Shown: in pieces, positions 16,899 through 25,538 of the stretch
Layout: each line of letters begins with the position of its first letter
Numbering within the stretch: position 1 is the first letter of the stretch
Assembly (NCBI GenBank): GCA_019634045.1
Contig: JAHQWA010000586.1
Coordinates: 1 to 34,023, forward strand
Direction: 5' to 3'
Length of the DNA: 34,023 bases
From: Saprospiraceae bacterium
GTDB taxonomy: Bacteria; Bacteroidota; Bacteroidia; Chitinophagales; Saprospiraceae
Notes under the pieces: model-generated
Told to the model about the DNA's origin: nothing
What the model saw: only the letters and a program-made list of their open reading frames with translations
Databases searched by the model: none
Position numbers and translations under genes: made by a program

Positions 16899-18512
16899 AT
16901 GACAAACAAGATGATAACTAGACAAGTAGCTTTTTTGTGTTTAGTCCTGGTGGGGATAGTCCCTCTCCAGGCGCAACGGGATGGAGTTCCCGCAAAGATT
17001 TCTTGGGGAGAAGAACTTCGAGAACCTGCCAATACTTTCATTTCTAAAACCATAAGTGCAGGCCCTTGGGGCTTCAATATTTTGCGCCTCCGACAAGGCA
17101 ATGTGTTGAAAGGAGATCAGGTTTTCTTGGAGCGCTACGATGATCGTCTACGTTTGAAGAAATCGCAGAAGATTGATTTGCGGTACAAGAATAAAAAGAG
17201 GGCATTTGAAGATGTGGTGAAGATTGGCGGACAACTTTACCTCTTCACAAGCTTCAATAACGAGGTCAAGAAAAAGAACTATCTCTTCTATCAAAAACTT
17301 AGCCATCGACTGGTGCCATCTCGTAACCTAGAGAAGGTCGGTGAGATTGATACTCGCAATAGGTATAAAGGCGGAGACTTCGACCTCGTTCAATCGAGAG
17401 ACAGCTCTAAGGTTTTGATCTACAATCAGCTTCCCTACCAGAAAAATGAACCGGAACGCTTTACGCTCCGCGTGTTTGATAATCAATTAAATGAATTATG
17501 GACCCGGGATATTACCCTCCCTTACAATGACGATGTTTTTGAGATTGAAGAATATCGAGTGGACAAAGAGGGGAATGTATACCTGCTGGGAGTGATTTAC
17601 CAGGAACGAAATCGCATTAAACGCCGCGGTCAGCCGACCTATGGTTACACCGTATTGGCTTATTTGAACGGAGGCACGGAAACGCAGGAATATCGAATCG
17701 AACTGGGAGATAAGTTCATTACAGATCTCACCTTTAGAGTGGCTAATGATGGGAATCTGGTTTGCTCCGGATTTTATTCCGAAAGGGGAACTGTTAGTAT
17801 TAAGGGGACTTATTTTCTTCGGATGAATGCCAAAACGAAAGAGATCTACAATGTTAATTACAAAGCTTTTGATCTCGATTTCCTCACCTTTAATATGACC
17901 CAGGGGCAGCGAAAAAGAGCAGAACGTAACGAGCAGAGCGGCAATGAAAATCGTGCCCCAGAGTTATATCGCTTCTCTTTGAATGAGTTAATCATGCGGA
18001 CAGATGGTGGGGCCGTCTTGGTGGCAGAGCAATACTATGTATACGAGCAATCCTTTTACTCTTATTGGGATCGTAGTACTCGAGTTAACTATTTCTACCA
18101 TTACAATGATATACTAGTGATCAACATTAAACCCACCGGCGAGGTTGAGTGGGCAAGTCGTATTCCCAAGCGCCAGGAAACCATGAACGATGGCGGGTAT
18201 TATTCCTCCTATGCCATGGCTACGGTTAAAGATCGCTTCTATTTTATATTTAATGACAACCCCCGAAATTTTGATGCCAGAGCGCAAAGCGGAAACCGCC
18301 GAGTTCGACTCAATTACAATGGGAAGTTTTCTGTTGTATCTTTGGCAGAAGTCAGGATAGATGGTAGTGTACGGATAATGCCGCTGTTTACCAATCGGGA
18401 CGCTGACGTGATTACTCGGCCTAAAATCTGCCAACAATCCAGTAGCAAACATATGCTAGTGTATGGCGAAAGGGGGCGAAATTTCCGTTTTGCAGATCTT
18501 GCTTTTGAATAA
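16899..18512 (+). CDS. Secreted protein of unknown function, tandem paralogue B
   Basis: The product has 537 residues from the ATG at 16899. The in-frame TTG at 16884 would add five residues and is less likely. A signal peptide ends LQAQRDGVP. The mature protein aligns with paralogue A along its whole length with very high identity (about 85% by eye, not computed), so this is a tandem duplication. The main difference is a shorter aromatic loop (EQSFYSYWDRSTRVNYFYHY) and a different signal sequence. The same propeller-like strand pattern is present, and it lacks a T9SS sorting domain. Function is unknown. Short TGACTTT/AAAGTCA inverted repeats lie downstream of both copies (16847-16897 and 18544-18563). 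Confidence 0.85.
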   Translation: MTNKMITRQVAFLCLVLVGIVPLQAQRDGVPAKISWGEELREPANTFISKTISAGPWGFNILRLRQGNVLKGDQVFLERYDDRLRLKKSQKIDLRYKNKKRAFEDVVKIGGQLYLFTSFNNEVKKKNYLFYQKLSHRLVPSRNLEKVGEIDTRNRYKGGDFDLVQSRDSSKVLIYNQLPYQKNEPERFTLRVFDNQLNELWTRDITLPYNDDVFEIEEYRVDKEGNVYLLGVIYQERNRIKRRGQPTYGYTVLAYLNGGTETQEYRIELGDKFITDLTFRVANDGNLVCSGFYSERGTVSIKGTYFLRMNAKTKEIYNVNYKAFDLDFLTFNMTQGQRKRAERNEQSGNENRAPELYRFSLNELIMRTDGGAVLVAEQYYVYEQSFYSYWDRSTRVNYFYHYNDILVINIKPTGEVEWASRIPKRQETMNDGGYYSSYAMATVKDRFYFIFNDNPRNFDARAQSGNRRVRLNYNGKFSVVSLAEVRIDGSVRIMPLFTNRDADVITRPKICQQSSSKHMLVYGERGRNFRFADLAFE

Positions 18513-18543
18513 AAGCTAGGGTTCGCGGGGAATCCTCCTCCGG

Positions 18544-18563
18544 TGACTTTCTTAAAAAAGTCA
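18544..18563 (+). terminator. Hairpin after paralogue B
   Basis: TGACTTT (18544-18550) pairs with AAAGTCA (18557-18563) around a 6-nt loop, 31 bp after the stop codon. It lacks a clear T-run, so termination is uncertain. Confidence 0.35.
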
Positions 18564-18620
18564 TCTGGAAATAGTTTATATAATAAAAAAGTCGTATTAT
18601 TAATTTCTCAATAGTAGTTC

Positions 18621-19193
18621 GTGAATCACATCGCCATATTTGCTTCGGGTACAGGAAGCAATGCTAAAAAAATAATCGAACACTTCCAGTCTAACCCTTC
18701 AATTAAGGTTAGCCTGCTTGTATCCAACAAAGCTACCGCCCCAGTTCTGGAAATGGCCAAGTCTTTTGGCATCGACCAACACGTGATTGATCGTACATCT
18801 TTTTATGAAACGGAGGAGATTTTGGCCGTTTTTGAAAAGTATCAGATTGATTTCATCGTTTTGGCCGGCTTTTTGTGGCTTATACCTACTTATTTAGTGC
18901 AGTCTTTTACAAAGCGCATGGTGAATATCCATCCTGCTTTGCTGCCCAAATTTGGGGGCAAAGGAATGTATGGTAAATACGTTCATCGGGCGGTGAAAGA
19001 AGCCGGAGAGAAGGAGAGTGGGATTACGATTCACTATGTAAATGAGAATTACGATGAAGGGGATGTCATCTTCCAGGCGCGTTGCGATATCACGCCAGAA
19101 GATAGTCCCGAAGAAATCGGTAAAAAGGTGCTACAATTGGAACATAGATTTTTTGCTACCGTAATAGAAGACATATTGGTCTCACAAAATTAA
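18621..19193 (+). CDS. purN: Phosphoribosylglycinamide formyltransferase
   Basis: PurN transfers the formyl group from 10-formyltetrahydrofolate to glycinamide ribonucleotide in purine synthesis. The 190-residue product has the normal PurN length. FASGTGSN (7-14) binds the phosphate of the substrate. The catalytic triad is present: Asn102 and His104 in NIHPALLPKFGGKGMYG, and Asp145 in NYDEGDVI. The start is a GTG at 18621, giving the standard opening NHIAIFASG; there is no ATG that preserves this motif. It stands alone between the tandem paralogues and the PorE-like gene, with no other purine gene nearby. Confidence 0.95.
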   Translation: MNHIAIFASGTGSNAKKIIEHFQSNPSIKVSLLVSNKATAPVLEMAKSFGIDQHVIDRTSFYETEEILAVFEKYQIDFIVLAGFLWLIPTYLVQSFTKRMVNIHPALLPKFGGKGMYGKYVHRAVKEAGEKESGITIHYVNENYDEGDVIFQARCDITPEDSPEEIGKKVLQLEHRFFATVIEDILVSQN

Positions 19194-19493
19194 AACGCCT
19201 TCGCACAGATGACTCCTAGTTCAGGTAGGTCAGCGAGCGTTTTACCTCCGATTCTTCCTAAATTTTGGTCTCTAAGCTTTAAACCTATTCAAAGAAAATA
19301 CCACAGAGTTGATTTGGGTTTGGCGATAGCTGTAGAAGCGAGCCCATACCCAGCCATCGGCTTATTGAGTTATATGAATGACCAAAATTGTTGAGATTCC
19401 CCATAACATATGCACTAACAACACGTTAAGAGGAATAAGATACTTTAATATAACCCGAGACATACCAACTCACACACAACCAATTTTTGAATT
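19194..19493. other. Intergenic 300 bp after purN
   Basis: I see no gene, strong hairpin or convincing promoter box here. A 61-codon open frame (19209-19394) has a composition without family resemblance and is not annotated. Confidence 0.5.
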
Positions 19494-21542
19494 ATGGTAA
19501 AGAAAATTTTTATTCTTTCCTTCGGACTACTACTACTCGCTGGTGCTAGCACTGCCCAAAACCTTAGCTGGAAAAAGCACCAGAAACTCGCTGATAACTT
19601 AATGGAGGAAGGCAATCTTAAAGAGGCAGCTGAAAACTACAAGAAAGCTTGGCAGAAAAAACAAAAGAAGCAAGAACTGATTTTTAAAGCGGGTGAAGCC
19701 TATTATCTACTAAAAGATTATCGCAAAGCAGCTGAAGCCTTTCAGCATGTAAAAGGAGAAAATAAAGATTTCCCCTTGGTTGGATTGAAGTATGCGAGGT
19801 CTCTGAAGCAAGATGGTCAATATGACAAGGCGATCAAGGCTTTTGAGGATTTTGGAGAGAATTATACCGGCAGTGGCAAAGCCATCCTAGAGGATATTTT
19901 ACAAACAGAAATAAAAGGTGCGGAACTGGGGAAAGAAATGGCTCAAACGCCTAACCGCAGTATCAATTTGATGCACCTAGGGAACGGGATTAATACGGAA
20001 GAAGATGAATTTGCTCCCTTCCCTGCAGGCATAGATCAACTATATCTGTCTTCCACCATGGGAGGAAAAGCGCGTTTGTACTCCAGTCGAAAGAATGGAG
20101 TGGACTGGCAAAAGGCAAACATTCCTAGTGAGTTTCCCGTCATTCAGAATGGACAATTTGCTCATAGCGCGTTGAGCCCTGATGGTGAACGCCTATTTTT
20201 CACTATTTGTAGCGCTGAGAAATCTCCACTTGATTTCAATAGCCGTTGCGAGATTTTTGTGATTAAAAAGCAAGGACAAAACTGGTCACAGCCAGAGCGC
20301 TTACCGGACTTCATCAACGTTCCCGGAGCGACGGCCACGCAACCAAATGTAGTCCAAGAAGGAGGACAAGAGGTACTATACTTCTCTTCTAATCGCGAAG
20401 GAGGTAGAGGTGGACTAGATATTTGGTACAGTACTCGAGACCTTGGAGCTGATGATCTTCGATTTTCCACTCCTGTCAATTTAGGACCATCCATCAATAC
20501 GCTCGGAGATGAAATTACCCCCTTCTTTGATAGCAATGAGGGCAAACTATATTTCGCTTCCAATGGACATATTTCCATCGGAGGATATGACATTTTCTCG
20601 GCTTCCGGAGGCGAAAGTACCTGGACCGTTCCCAATAACCTTGGATTTCCATTAAACTCCAGTGCGGATGACTTCTACTATATCCACAATGCAGATAAGA
20701 CCAATGGTTTTATTGTATCTAACCGTGTTTTTGGTGGAGAGAAGAGTAATACGCATCATGTAGATATTTTCGGGTTTGATGTAGGCGGACAAAGGATTGT
20801 CTTGAAGGGCAATGTCTACGCTCAAGCTTCTGGTGAATTATTGAATAACATCACGGTATCTCTTTTCCAAATGTATGATGATGGAACTGAAACCTTGCTC
20901 GTGGAAAAACCTTTCTACAACGGTAGTTACCTCTTTGAGTTGTTGGCTAATCGTTCTTTTAGGGTTGAAATAAAAAGTGCTGGACATGCCGGTACCACTT
21001 ATAGTTTCCGCACCGATGCGCCAGATATCACTACCTATGGGAAACCCGTTTTTCTGGAATCAGGAGCTGAAGAACCTGCCATGGTCAATATTGAGCGCCC
21101 TGTAAATACTTCACCAATGGAAGAGAACCCTCCAGTGGCAGAAGAAGAATTTGAAATGGGTGAAGTTTCTCCAAAGAATGATCCCAATGCAGTTGAGGAG
21201 GAAGCAGGCGTAGTATATACTTCAAGAGGGACATCTTCTCGAGATAACTTGGAATATGCTACCACAGCGCCAAAGCATAGCGGAGTATACTTCAAGGTTC
21301 AGTTAGCGGCGGTCGGGAAGTACAAGAAAGCTAGTTCTAAGTATGGCAAGGCCAAATCAATAGGACGTATCGATACGGAAGAATTGTTGTCTAAAGGATT
21401 GACCCGTATCCTAATTGCAGATTTCTTTTCAGAGAATGACGCCATCAGCGCCATGGAAAGTTTGCGTGAAATGGGCTTTGACCGAGCTTATATCGTGAAG
21501 TATCAAGATGGCGAGCGTTATGGTCGAGTGAACTTGAAATAA
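19494..21542 (+). CDS. PorE-like envelope protein: TPR, PD40 propeller, carboxypeptidase-regulatory-like and SPOR-like domains
   Basis: The 682-residue exported protein has a signal peptide ending STAQ (about 1-22), TPR-like helices (about 25-150), then a PD40/WD40-like propeller (about 165-430). The propeller has the usual motifs ALSPDGERLFF, LYFSSNREGGRGGLDIWYS and KLYFASNGHISIGGYDIF. A carboxypeptidase-regulatory-like beta domain (about 434-515) begins VLKGNVYAQASGE. An acidic, Pro-rich linker (about 525-590) leads to a C-terminal SPOR-like domain (about 597-682) with YFKVQLAAVGKYKKAS. The first three domains occur in this order in the T9SS protein PorE, whose last domain is OmpA-like and binds peptidoglycan. 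Here a SPOR domain, which in other proteins binds denuded glycan strands, seems to take that place. A role in T9SS anchoring is inference; it could equally be a general envelope protein. Confidence 0.8.
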   Translation: MVKKIFILSFGLLLLAGASTAQNLSWKKHQKLADNLMEEGNLKEAAENYKKAWQKKQKKQELIFKAGEAYYLLKDYRKAAEAFQHVKGENKDFPLVGLKYARSLKQDGQYDKAIKAFEDFGENYTGSGKAILEDILQTEIKGAELGKEMAQTPNRSINLMHLGNGINTEEDEFAPFPAGIDQLYLSSTMGGKARLYSSRKNGVDWQKANIPSEFPVIQNGQFAHSALSPDGERLFFTICSAEKSPLDFNSRCEIFVIKKQGQNWSQPERLPDFINVPGATATQPNVVQEGGQEVLYFSSNREGGRGGLDIWYSTRDLGADDLRFSTPVNLGPSINTLGDEITPFFDSNEGKLYFASNGHISIGGYDIFSASGGESTWTVPNNLGFPLNSSADDFYYIHNADKTNGFIVSNRVFGGEKSNTHHVDIFGFDVGGQRIVLKGNVYAQASGELLNNITVSLFQMYDDGTETLLVEKPFYNGSYLFELLANRSFRVEIKSAGHAGTTYSFRTDAPDITTYGKPVFLESGAEEPAMVNIERPVNTSPMEENPPVAEEEFEMGEVSPKNDPNAVEEEAGVVYTSRGTSSRDNLEYATTAPKHSGVYFKVQLAAVGKYKKASSKYGKAKSIGRIDTEELLSKGLTRILIADFFSENDAISAMESLREMGFDRAYIVKYQDGERYGRVNLK

Positions 21543-21548
21543 TTCTTA

Positions 21549-21564
21549 GGGCGCTAAATCGCCC
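21549..21564 (+). terminator. First of two hairpins after the PorE-like gene
   Basis: GGGCG-CTAAAT-CGCCC is a short GC-rich hairpin 6 bp after the stop codon, followed by CTCTCT. It may add to the stronger terminator downstream. Confidence 0.4.
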
Positions 21565-21581
21565 CTCTCTATACACATTCT

Positions 21582-21620
21582 TAGCCCGTATGTAGCGAAA
21601 GCTGCATACGGGCTATTTTA
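21582..21620 (+). terminator. Strong intrinsic terminator with GAAA tetraloop
   Basis: TAGCCCGTATG (21582-21592) pairs with CATACGGGCTA (21605-21615). Inside, TAGC and GCTG add four more pairs (one T-G wobble) closed by a GAAA loop, for a 15-bp stem followed by TTTTA. It ends the rightward PorE-like transcript. The convergent lipoprotein gene ends at 21661. Confidence 0.9.
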
Positions 21621-21660
21621 TGGATCAGCGGATACTTAGCGGAATCTAAAAAATGATTTT

Positions 21661-22368
21661 TTACTGCAGTATGAAGTCAAAAACGGTCTCAAAAATACCA
21701 TTTCTAATGACCAGACTATCTCCCGCGGCATTGTATAAGGTGGCATTGAATTCCATCCTGACTTCCTGAGAAAAATCGAATCCAGGCTTAGGGCTTAGCG
21801 GTGTCGAATGGGTGATGGAAAAACGGCTACCCTGCTGGTAATTATCACCACTCGGCAGCACTTCATCAGGCAGAAAAGTGCTCATGTTCTCTCGAAATTC
21901 TGCTATGTGTTTTCCAGTTGACCAGATGGTCCCTGTTTCATCAATCCACAAAATGCCAACGCCATCTTCAGCACGTTTATCTCTCATGAATGCTTGCGCT
22001 CCGGTGCCCAGCCAAGCCTGGACTTGATCTAGTCGAAGAATCACATTGTCAAATTTGCGAACTATATTAATGAACAGCGCATTCCGAAGCGTTTCATCGT
22101 TGGGGCTTTCCTCACCTAAGCCCTTAATCATACTCACCCTAGTAAATTCCGGAGCATCAAAAAAGTTGGACTTGGAGCCTTCCGTGCCTGAAAAACGACT
22201 AGAGGCTGCTTGTTGAAAGGAAAAACTTTCATTGGCAAAGTCTAGGATTAAAGCCGATTGGAAACGCTCGCCGATGGCCGGGCTAGACTCTTTTTTGCAC
22301 CCGAAGGCAATTGTCGAGAGGAGGCAAAGAAGGGCTAATAGTTGCAGAAAGTAAGATTTTTTAGTCAT
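21661..22368 (-). CDS. Lipoprotein of unknown function
   Basis: The 235-residue product has a hydrophobic signal peptide and the lipobox AFGC with Cys24 followed by KKESS, predicting a lipoprotein. I do not recognise the family. The rest is soluble and mixed in composition, with features such as a GILWIDETGTIWSTGKH segment and a beta-rich C-terminus (EVRMEFNATLYNAAGDSLVIRNG). It is divergent from the padR-permease unit. The leftward -7 box (TACTTTTG, 22474 to 22467) lies within one of the two palindromic operators, giving a leader of about 90 nt, so it is probably in the same regulon. A role as the exported partner or the sensor-side component of the permease system is speculative. Confidence 0.75.
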   Translation of the reverse strand: MTKKSYFLQLLALLCLLSTIAFGCKKESSPAIGERFQSALILDFANESFSFQQAASSRFSGTEGSKSNFFDAPEFTRVSMIKGLGEESPNDETLRNALFINIVRKFDNVILRLDQVQAWLGTGAQAFMRDKRAEDGVGILWIDETGTIWSTGKHIAEFRENMSTFLPDEVLPSGDNYQQGSRFSITHSTPLSPKPGFDFSQEVRMEFNATLYNAAGDSLVIRNGIFETVFDFILQ

Positions 22369-22456
22369 GCTTTTCAGTTTTAGTTTTCACTTATAAGTTA
22401 TGGCATTTTGAGGATAATTGCTAGTTGACCTTGATCTCCAGGCAATATTATTCCTG

Positions 22457-22510
22457 ATTTACTTATCAAAAGTAAAAGAAATTGATTAGTTTTACTTTTG
22501 GTAAGTAAAT
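22457..22510. promoter_or_regulatory. Divergent promoter region with two matching palindromic operators (probable PadR sites)
   Basis: Two 19-bp palindromes of the form TTTACTT-N5-AAGTAAA lie at 22458-22476 and 22491-22509. Their centres are 33 bp apart, about three helical turns. Together they form a 21-bp inverted repeat (22457-22477 and 22490-22510) with a single mismatch and a 12-bp spacer. Each palindrome contains a perfect TAnnTTTG box (TACTTTTG): rightward at 22493-22500 for padR, and leftward at 22474-22467 for the lipoprotein. No TTG is at the normal -33 distance on either side. Binding would therefore block both promoters. Confidence 0.75.
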
Positions 22511-22513
22511 AAA

Positions 22514-22846
22514 ATGCATATGGGAGAATACTCTTTAGGTGAATTTCAGGAACTGGTGCTATTAATCGTTGCGGCGCTCGATAAGGAGGCTTATGGCGTG
22601 GCTATCCTGAAAAACCTGGAAAAAGAAACGAACAAGAAGTTCAACATTAGCGCGGTTCATGTAGCCTTGAAACGAATGGAAGAAAAGGGATTTGTAGAGT
22701 CTCACTATGGGGGAATAACCAATGAAAGAGGAGGTCGGCGAAAGAAATTCTACATGATTACGGCCTTAGGTAAGAGGATTTTGGATCAGCAGTACGAATT
22801 GAGAACCCGTATTTACCAACGTATTCCGAAAATTTCTCTAGGCTAG
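22514..22846 (+). CDS. PadR-family transcriptional regulator
   Basis: This 110-residue winged-helix protein has the PadR hallmarks: GEFQELVLLIVAALDKEAYGVAILKNLE (N-terminal helices), ISAVHVALKRMEEKGFVES (recognition helix) and ERGGRRKKFYMITALGKRIL (wing and last helix). It lacks the C-terminal dimerisation extension of long PadR proteins. It would be a dimeric repressor. The start at 22514 lies 4 bp downstream of the second palindrome, and the promoter box is within it, so self-repression is likely. The stop codon (22844-22846) overlaps the GTG start of the permease by one nucleotide, which indicates translational coupling. PadR beside a MacB/FtsX-type permease with a prefix domain is a recurrent arrangement in Bacteroidota. 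Confidence 0.9.
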   Translation: MHMGEYSLGEFQELVLLIVAALDKEAYGVAILKNLEKETNKKFNISAVHVALKRMEEKGFVESHYGGITNERGGRRKKFYMITALGKRILDQQYELRTRIYQRIPKISLG

Positions 22847-25524
22847 TGCTACCCCAACCACCAAAATATTCACTCCGCTTTCTCCGCTGGTTTTGCCGGG
22901 AAGATTACCTCGAGGAAATCGAAGGTGATATGGTAGAATTATTCGAAGAAGAATTTCCCGATTCCCCCGCTCACGCCAAGTGGAAATTCCGATGGACGGT
23001 TATTCGTTACTTCCGACCCAGGTTCATCAAGGCCTTCCATCGTCGTAAGAAAATCAACCCATCTGTTATGTTTAAGAACGATATAAAAGTAGCCTGGCGC
23101 AGTATCAGCAAGCAGCCTTTCTTTACCTTACTGAACGTTTTTGGCCTGGCTATCGGAATAGCTGGAAGTATCCTGATTGCGCTCTTTTTGCAAGATGAAC
23201 TCAGTTTTGATCGAATGTTTCAGGATGCAGATCGCATTTACCGAACCGATATCGATTATCGCGTCACCGGAGAAGAGTCTTACTATGCTACGGCACCAGG
23301 ACCAATGGCTGCTGCGATCAAAGACGACTATCCGCACATCGAGCAAATCACACGGATGCGAGAAGTCGGAGAAGCACTTATCCGGCCAGCGGATGCCATT
23401 GTCAATATCAAGGAACAAAATGTAGTCGGTGCAGATTCCGCCTTTTTTGAGTTATTTGGGGTCAAACTCCTAGCGGGAGACTATAAAACGGCTTTGCAAG
23501 ATCCCTATACCATGGTCATGACTAAAACGGCAGCCGAGAAGCATTTTGGATGGCGACAGGCGGTTGGCAAAAGCATGGTCCTTAATGATCAAGACAATTA
23601 TGTGGTGACTGGGGTGGTAGATGATTTTCCCGCCAATTCCCTCTTCCGGGACCAAGGTATTTTCCTTTCCATTGAGAGTTTTGAGGATGCCAGCAGTGTA
23701 GTTTGGAACAATTGGAGTTACCCAACCTATATCAAACTAAGACCCCAGGCTGATCCAGCGGAGCTACGAGCTTACTTGGCTACAGTCAAGGAAAAATTCT
23801 TGATCCCCTGGGCAATGACCTTCGTCCCCGGGCTCACCCTAGAGAGCGCAAGAGCAGATGAAGAAGCCACGGGTAATTTTATGATTTTTGGTGCCACGGC
23901 TTTGACGGATATTCACTTGTATTCTGATCGGCGGGGCGAAATGAGTAGCAATAGCGATATCAAGAATGTATATATCCTTTCCTTCATCGGATTCTTCCTG
24001 TTGGTCTTAGCAGCGGTGAACTTCATGAATCTTTCCACCGCACATTCCCTAAAGCGAGCTAAGGAGGTGGGTATTAGAAAAACGCTAGGCTCTGATCGAG
24101 CGGGATTGATCCGTCAATTTCTGACCGAGGCGGGTGTGATTACGGCTTTGGCACTCCTGATGGGCGTATTGCTAGCGATGATCACTTTACCCTATTTCAA
24201 TGAATTAGCAGAGAAAACTATATCCTTTCCCTATCTGAATTTGATTTTTTGGATAACGGTCTTGGGGGCAGCGCTGCTACTAGGCTTACTAGCGGGGGCC
24301 TATCCTGCCTTCTTCATGTCGCGCTTCCTTCCGGTAAAGGTTTTGAAAGGAGGTGGGGAAACTAGGGTAGGGGGCGCTAAGGTGCGCAATTCTTTGGTGG
24401 TTTTTCAATTTTCGATTTCCGTCTTCTTGATTGTCTGTACCCTGGTTGTTTTTCAACAACTCCAGTTTATCCGGCATACCGATTTAGGCTTTGAAAAGGA
24501 TCAGGTGCTGGTGGTAGATGATGCGCAAATGGCGGGGCCACAACTAGAGTCCTTCAAAGAGGCGGTTGAGCAACTGGGGCAGGTCCAAAGCGTCAGTTTG
24601 AGTAGTTACTTGCCCACCCCCTCCGCACGAAGTGTCAATACCTTCTTCCCTGAAGGTGCTGTCACGCAAGGCGGTCGAGCCCTGAATTATGGTATTTGGA
24701 GGGTGGACCATGACTATATATCCACCTTAGATTTGGCAATTATAGAAGGGCGGGCATTTGACCGTCAATTGCCTACAGATTCTAGTGCTATAATTTTGAA
24801 TGAGTCTGCCTTAGTGATGCTGGGGATGAATGCCAAGGAGGCTATTGGCACCAGAATTACTAGCGATTTTCACCGGGAGGACAAAGAAAATATGGAATAC
24901 TACACCATCATTGGAGTGGTTAAGAACTTCCATTACGAATCTTTGCGCAGTGATATCAATGCGCTTAGCCTGGTGCTAGGTGGTGACCCCAACCGTTTAA
25001 TCACCAAATTGCAGGCAGGGAATTTTAAAGCCACAATAAATCAAATTCGGAATATATGGAATGAGGTGGCTCCGGGCCAACCCTTCCAGCACTACTTCAT
25101 GGACGACTCCTTTAATGATACCTATCAAGCGGAACTTCGTCTTGGTAGTATATTTCTCACCTTTACCATTCTGTCCCTTTTCATTGCTTGCCTGGGCCTC
25201 TTCGGCTTGGCTGCCTTTAATGCTCAGAAGCGCGTCAAAGAAGTTGGGATTAGAAAGGTACTAGGAGCCAGCGTGGAGCAGCTAACCTATAAGTTGTCCG
25301 TTGATTTTCTGAAGTTAGTGGGCTTGTCTGTCCTCATTGCGCTACCACTTGGCTGGTGGGCGATGAATCAATGGCTGCAAGATTTTGCCTTCCGCACCGA
25401 AATATCATGGTGGATTCTACTAGCGGCTGCTAGCTCGGCCATCCTGATATCCATTTTGACGGTGAGCTATCAGGGGCTTAGAGCGGCTATTGCCAATCCG
25501 ATTGAGAGTTTGCGCTCAGAATAG
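22846..25524 (+). CDS. MacB/FtsX-type ABC transporter permease with N-terminal prefix domain, copy 1
   Basis: The 892-residue inner-membrane protein starts at GTG 22846, overlapping the padR stop by one base (TAGTG). Residues 1-75 form the cytosolic permease prefix domain (PPKYSLRFLRWFCREDYLEE, then EGDMVELFEEEF). A first membrane segment (about 92-116) is followed by a MacB-like periplasmic domain. The first FtsX domain (about 374-490) carries EVGIRKTLGSD. A second half with a membrane segment near 512-540 and another periplasmic domain ends in a second FtsX domain (about 766-892) with EVGIRKVLGAS and SLRSE at the end. The family works with an ATPase to expel peptides, antibiotics or lipoproteins; no ATPase gene lies in this window, so it may use one encoded elsewhere. 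The cargo is unknown. A 24-bp hairpin follows the stop after 14 bp. Confidence 0.9.
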   Translation: MLPQPPKYSLRFLRWFCREDYLEEIEGDMVELFEEEFPDSPAHAKWKFRWTVIRYFRPRFIKAFHRRKKINPSVMFKNDIKVAWRSISKQPFFTLLNVFGLAIGIAGSILIALFLQDELSFDRMFQDADRIYRTDIDYRVTGEESYYATAPGPMAAAIKDDYPHIEQITRMREVGEALIRPADAIVNIKEQNVVGADSAFFELFGVKLLAGDYKTALQDPYTMVMTKTAAEKHFGWRQAVGKSMVLNDQDNYVVTGVVDDFPANSLFRDQGIFLSIESFEDASSVVWNNWSYPTYIKLRPQADPAELRAYLATVKEKFLIPWAMTFVPGLTLESARADEEATGNFMIFGATALTDIHLYSDRRGEMSSNSDIKNVYILSFIGFFLLVLAAVNFMNLSTAHSLKRAKEVGIRKTLGSDRAGLIRQFLTEAGVITALALLMGVLLAMITLPYFNELAEKTISFPYLNLIFWITVLGAALLLGLLAGAYPAFFMSRFLPVKVLKGGGETRVGGAKVRNSLVVFQFSISVFLIVCTLVVFQQLQFIRHTDLGFEKDQVLVVDDAQMAGPQLESFKEAVEQLGQVQSVSLSSYLPTPSARSVNTFFPEGAVTQGGRALNYGIWRVDHDYISTLDLAIIEGRAFDRQLPTDSSAIILNESALVMLGMNAKEAIGTRITSDFHREDKENMEYYTIIGVVKNFHYESLRSDINALSLVLGGDPNRLITKLQAGNFKATINQIRNIWNEVAPGQPFQHYFMDDSFNDTYQAELRLGSIFLTFTILSLFIACLGLFGLAAFNAQKRVKEVGIRKVLGASVEQLTYKLSVDFLKLVGLSVLIALPLGWWAMNQWLQDFAFRTEISWWILLAAASSAILISILTVSYQGLRAAIANPIESLRSE

Positions 25525-25538
25525 CCAAAGACAGCAAC

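Noticed and set aside
19209-19394. 61-codon frame after purN
   Set aside because: No motif, signal or promoter; the spacer looks non-coding.
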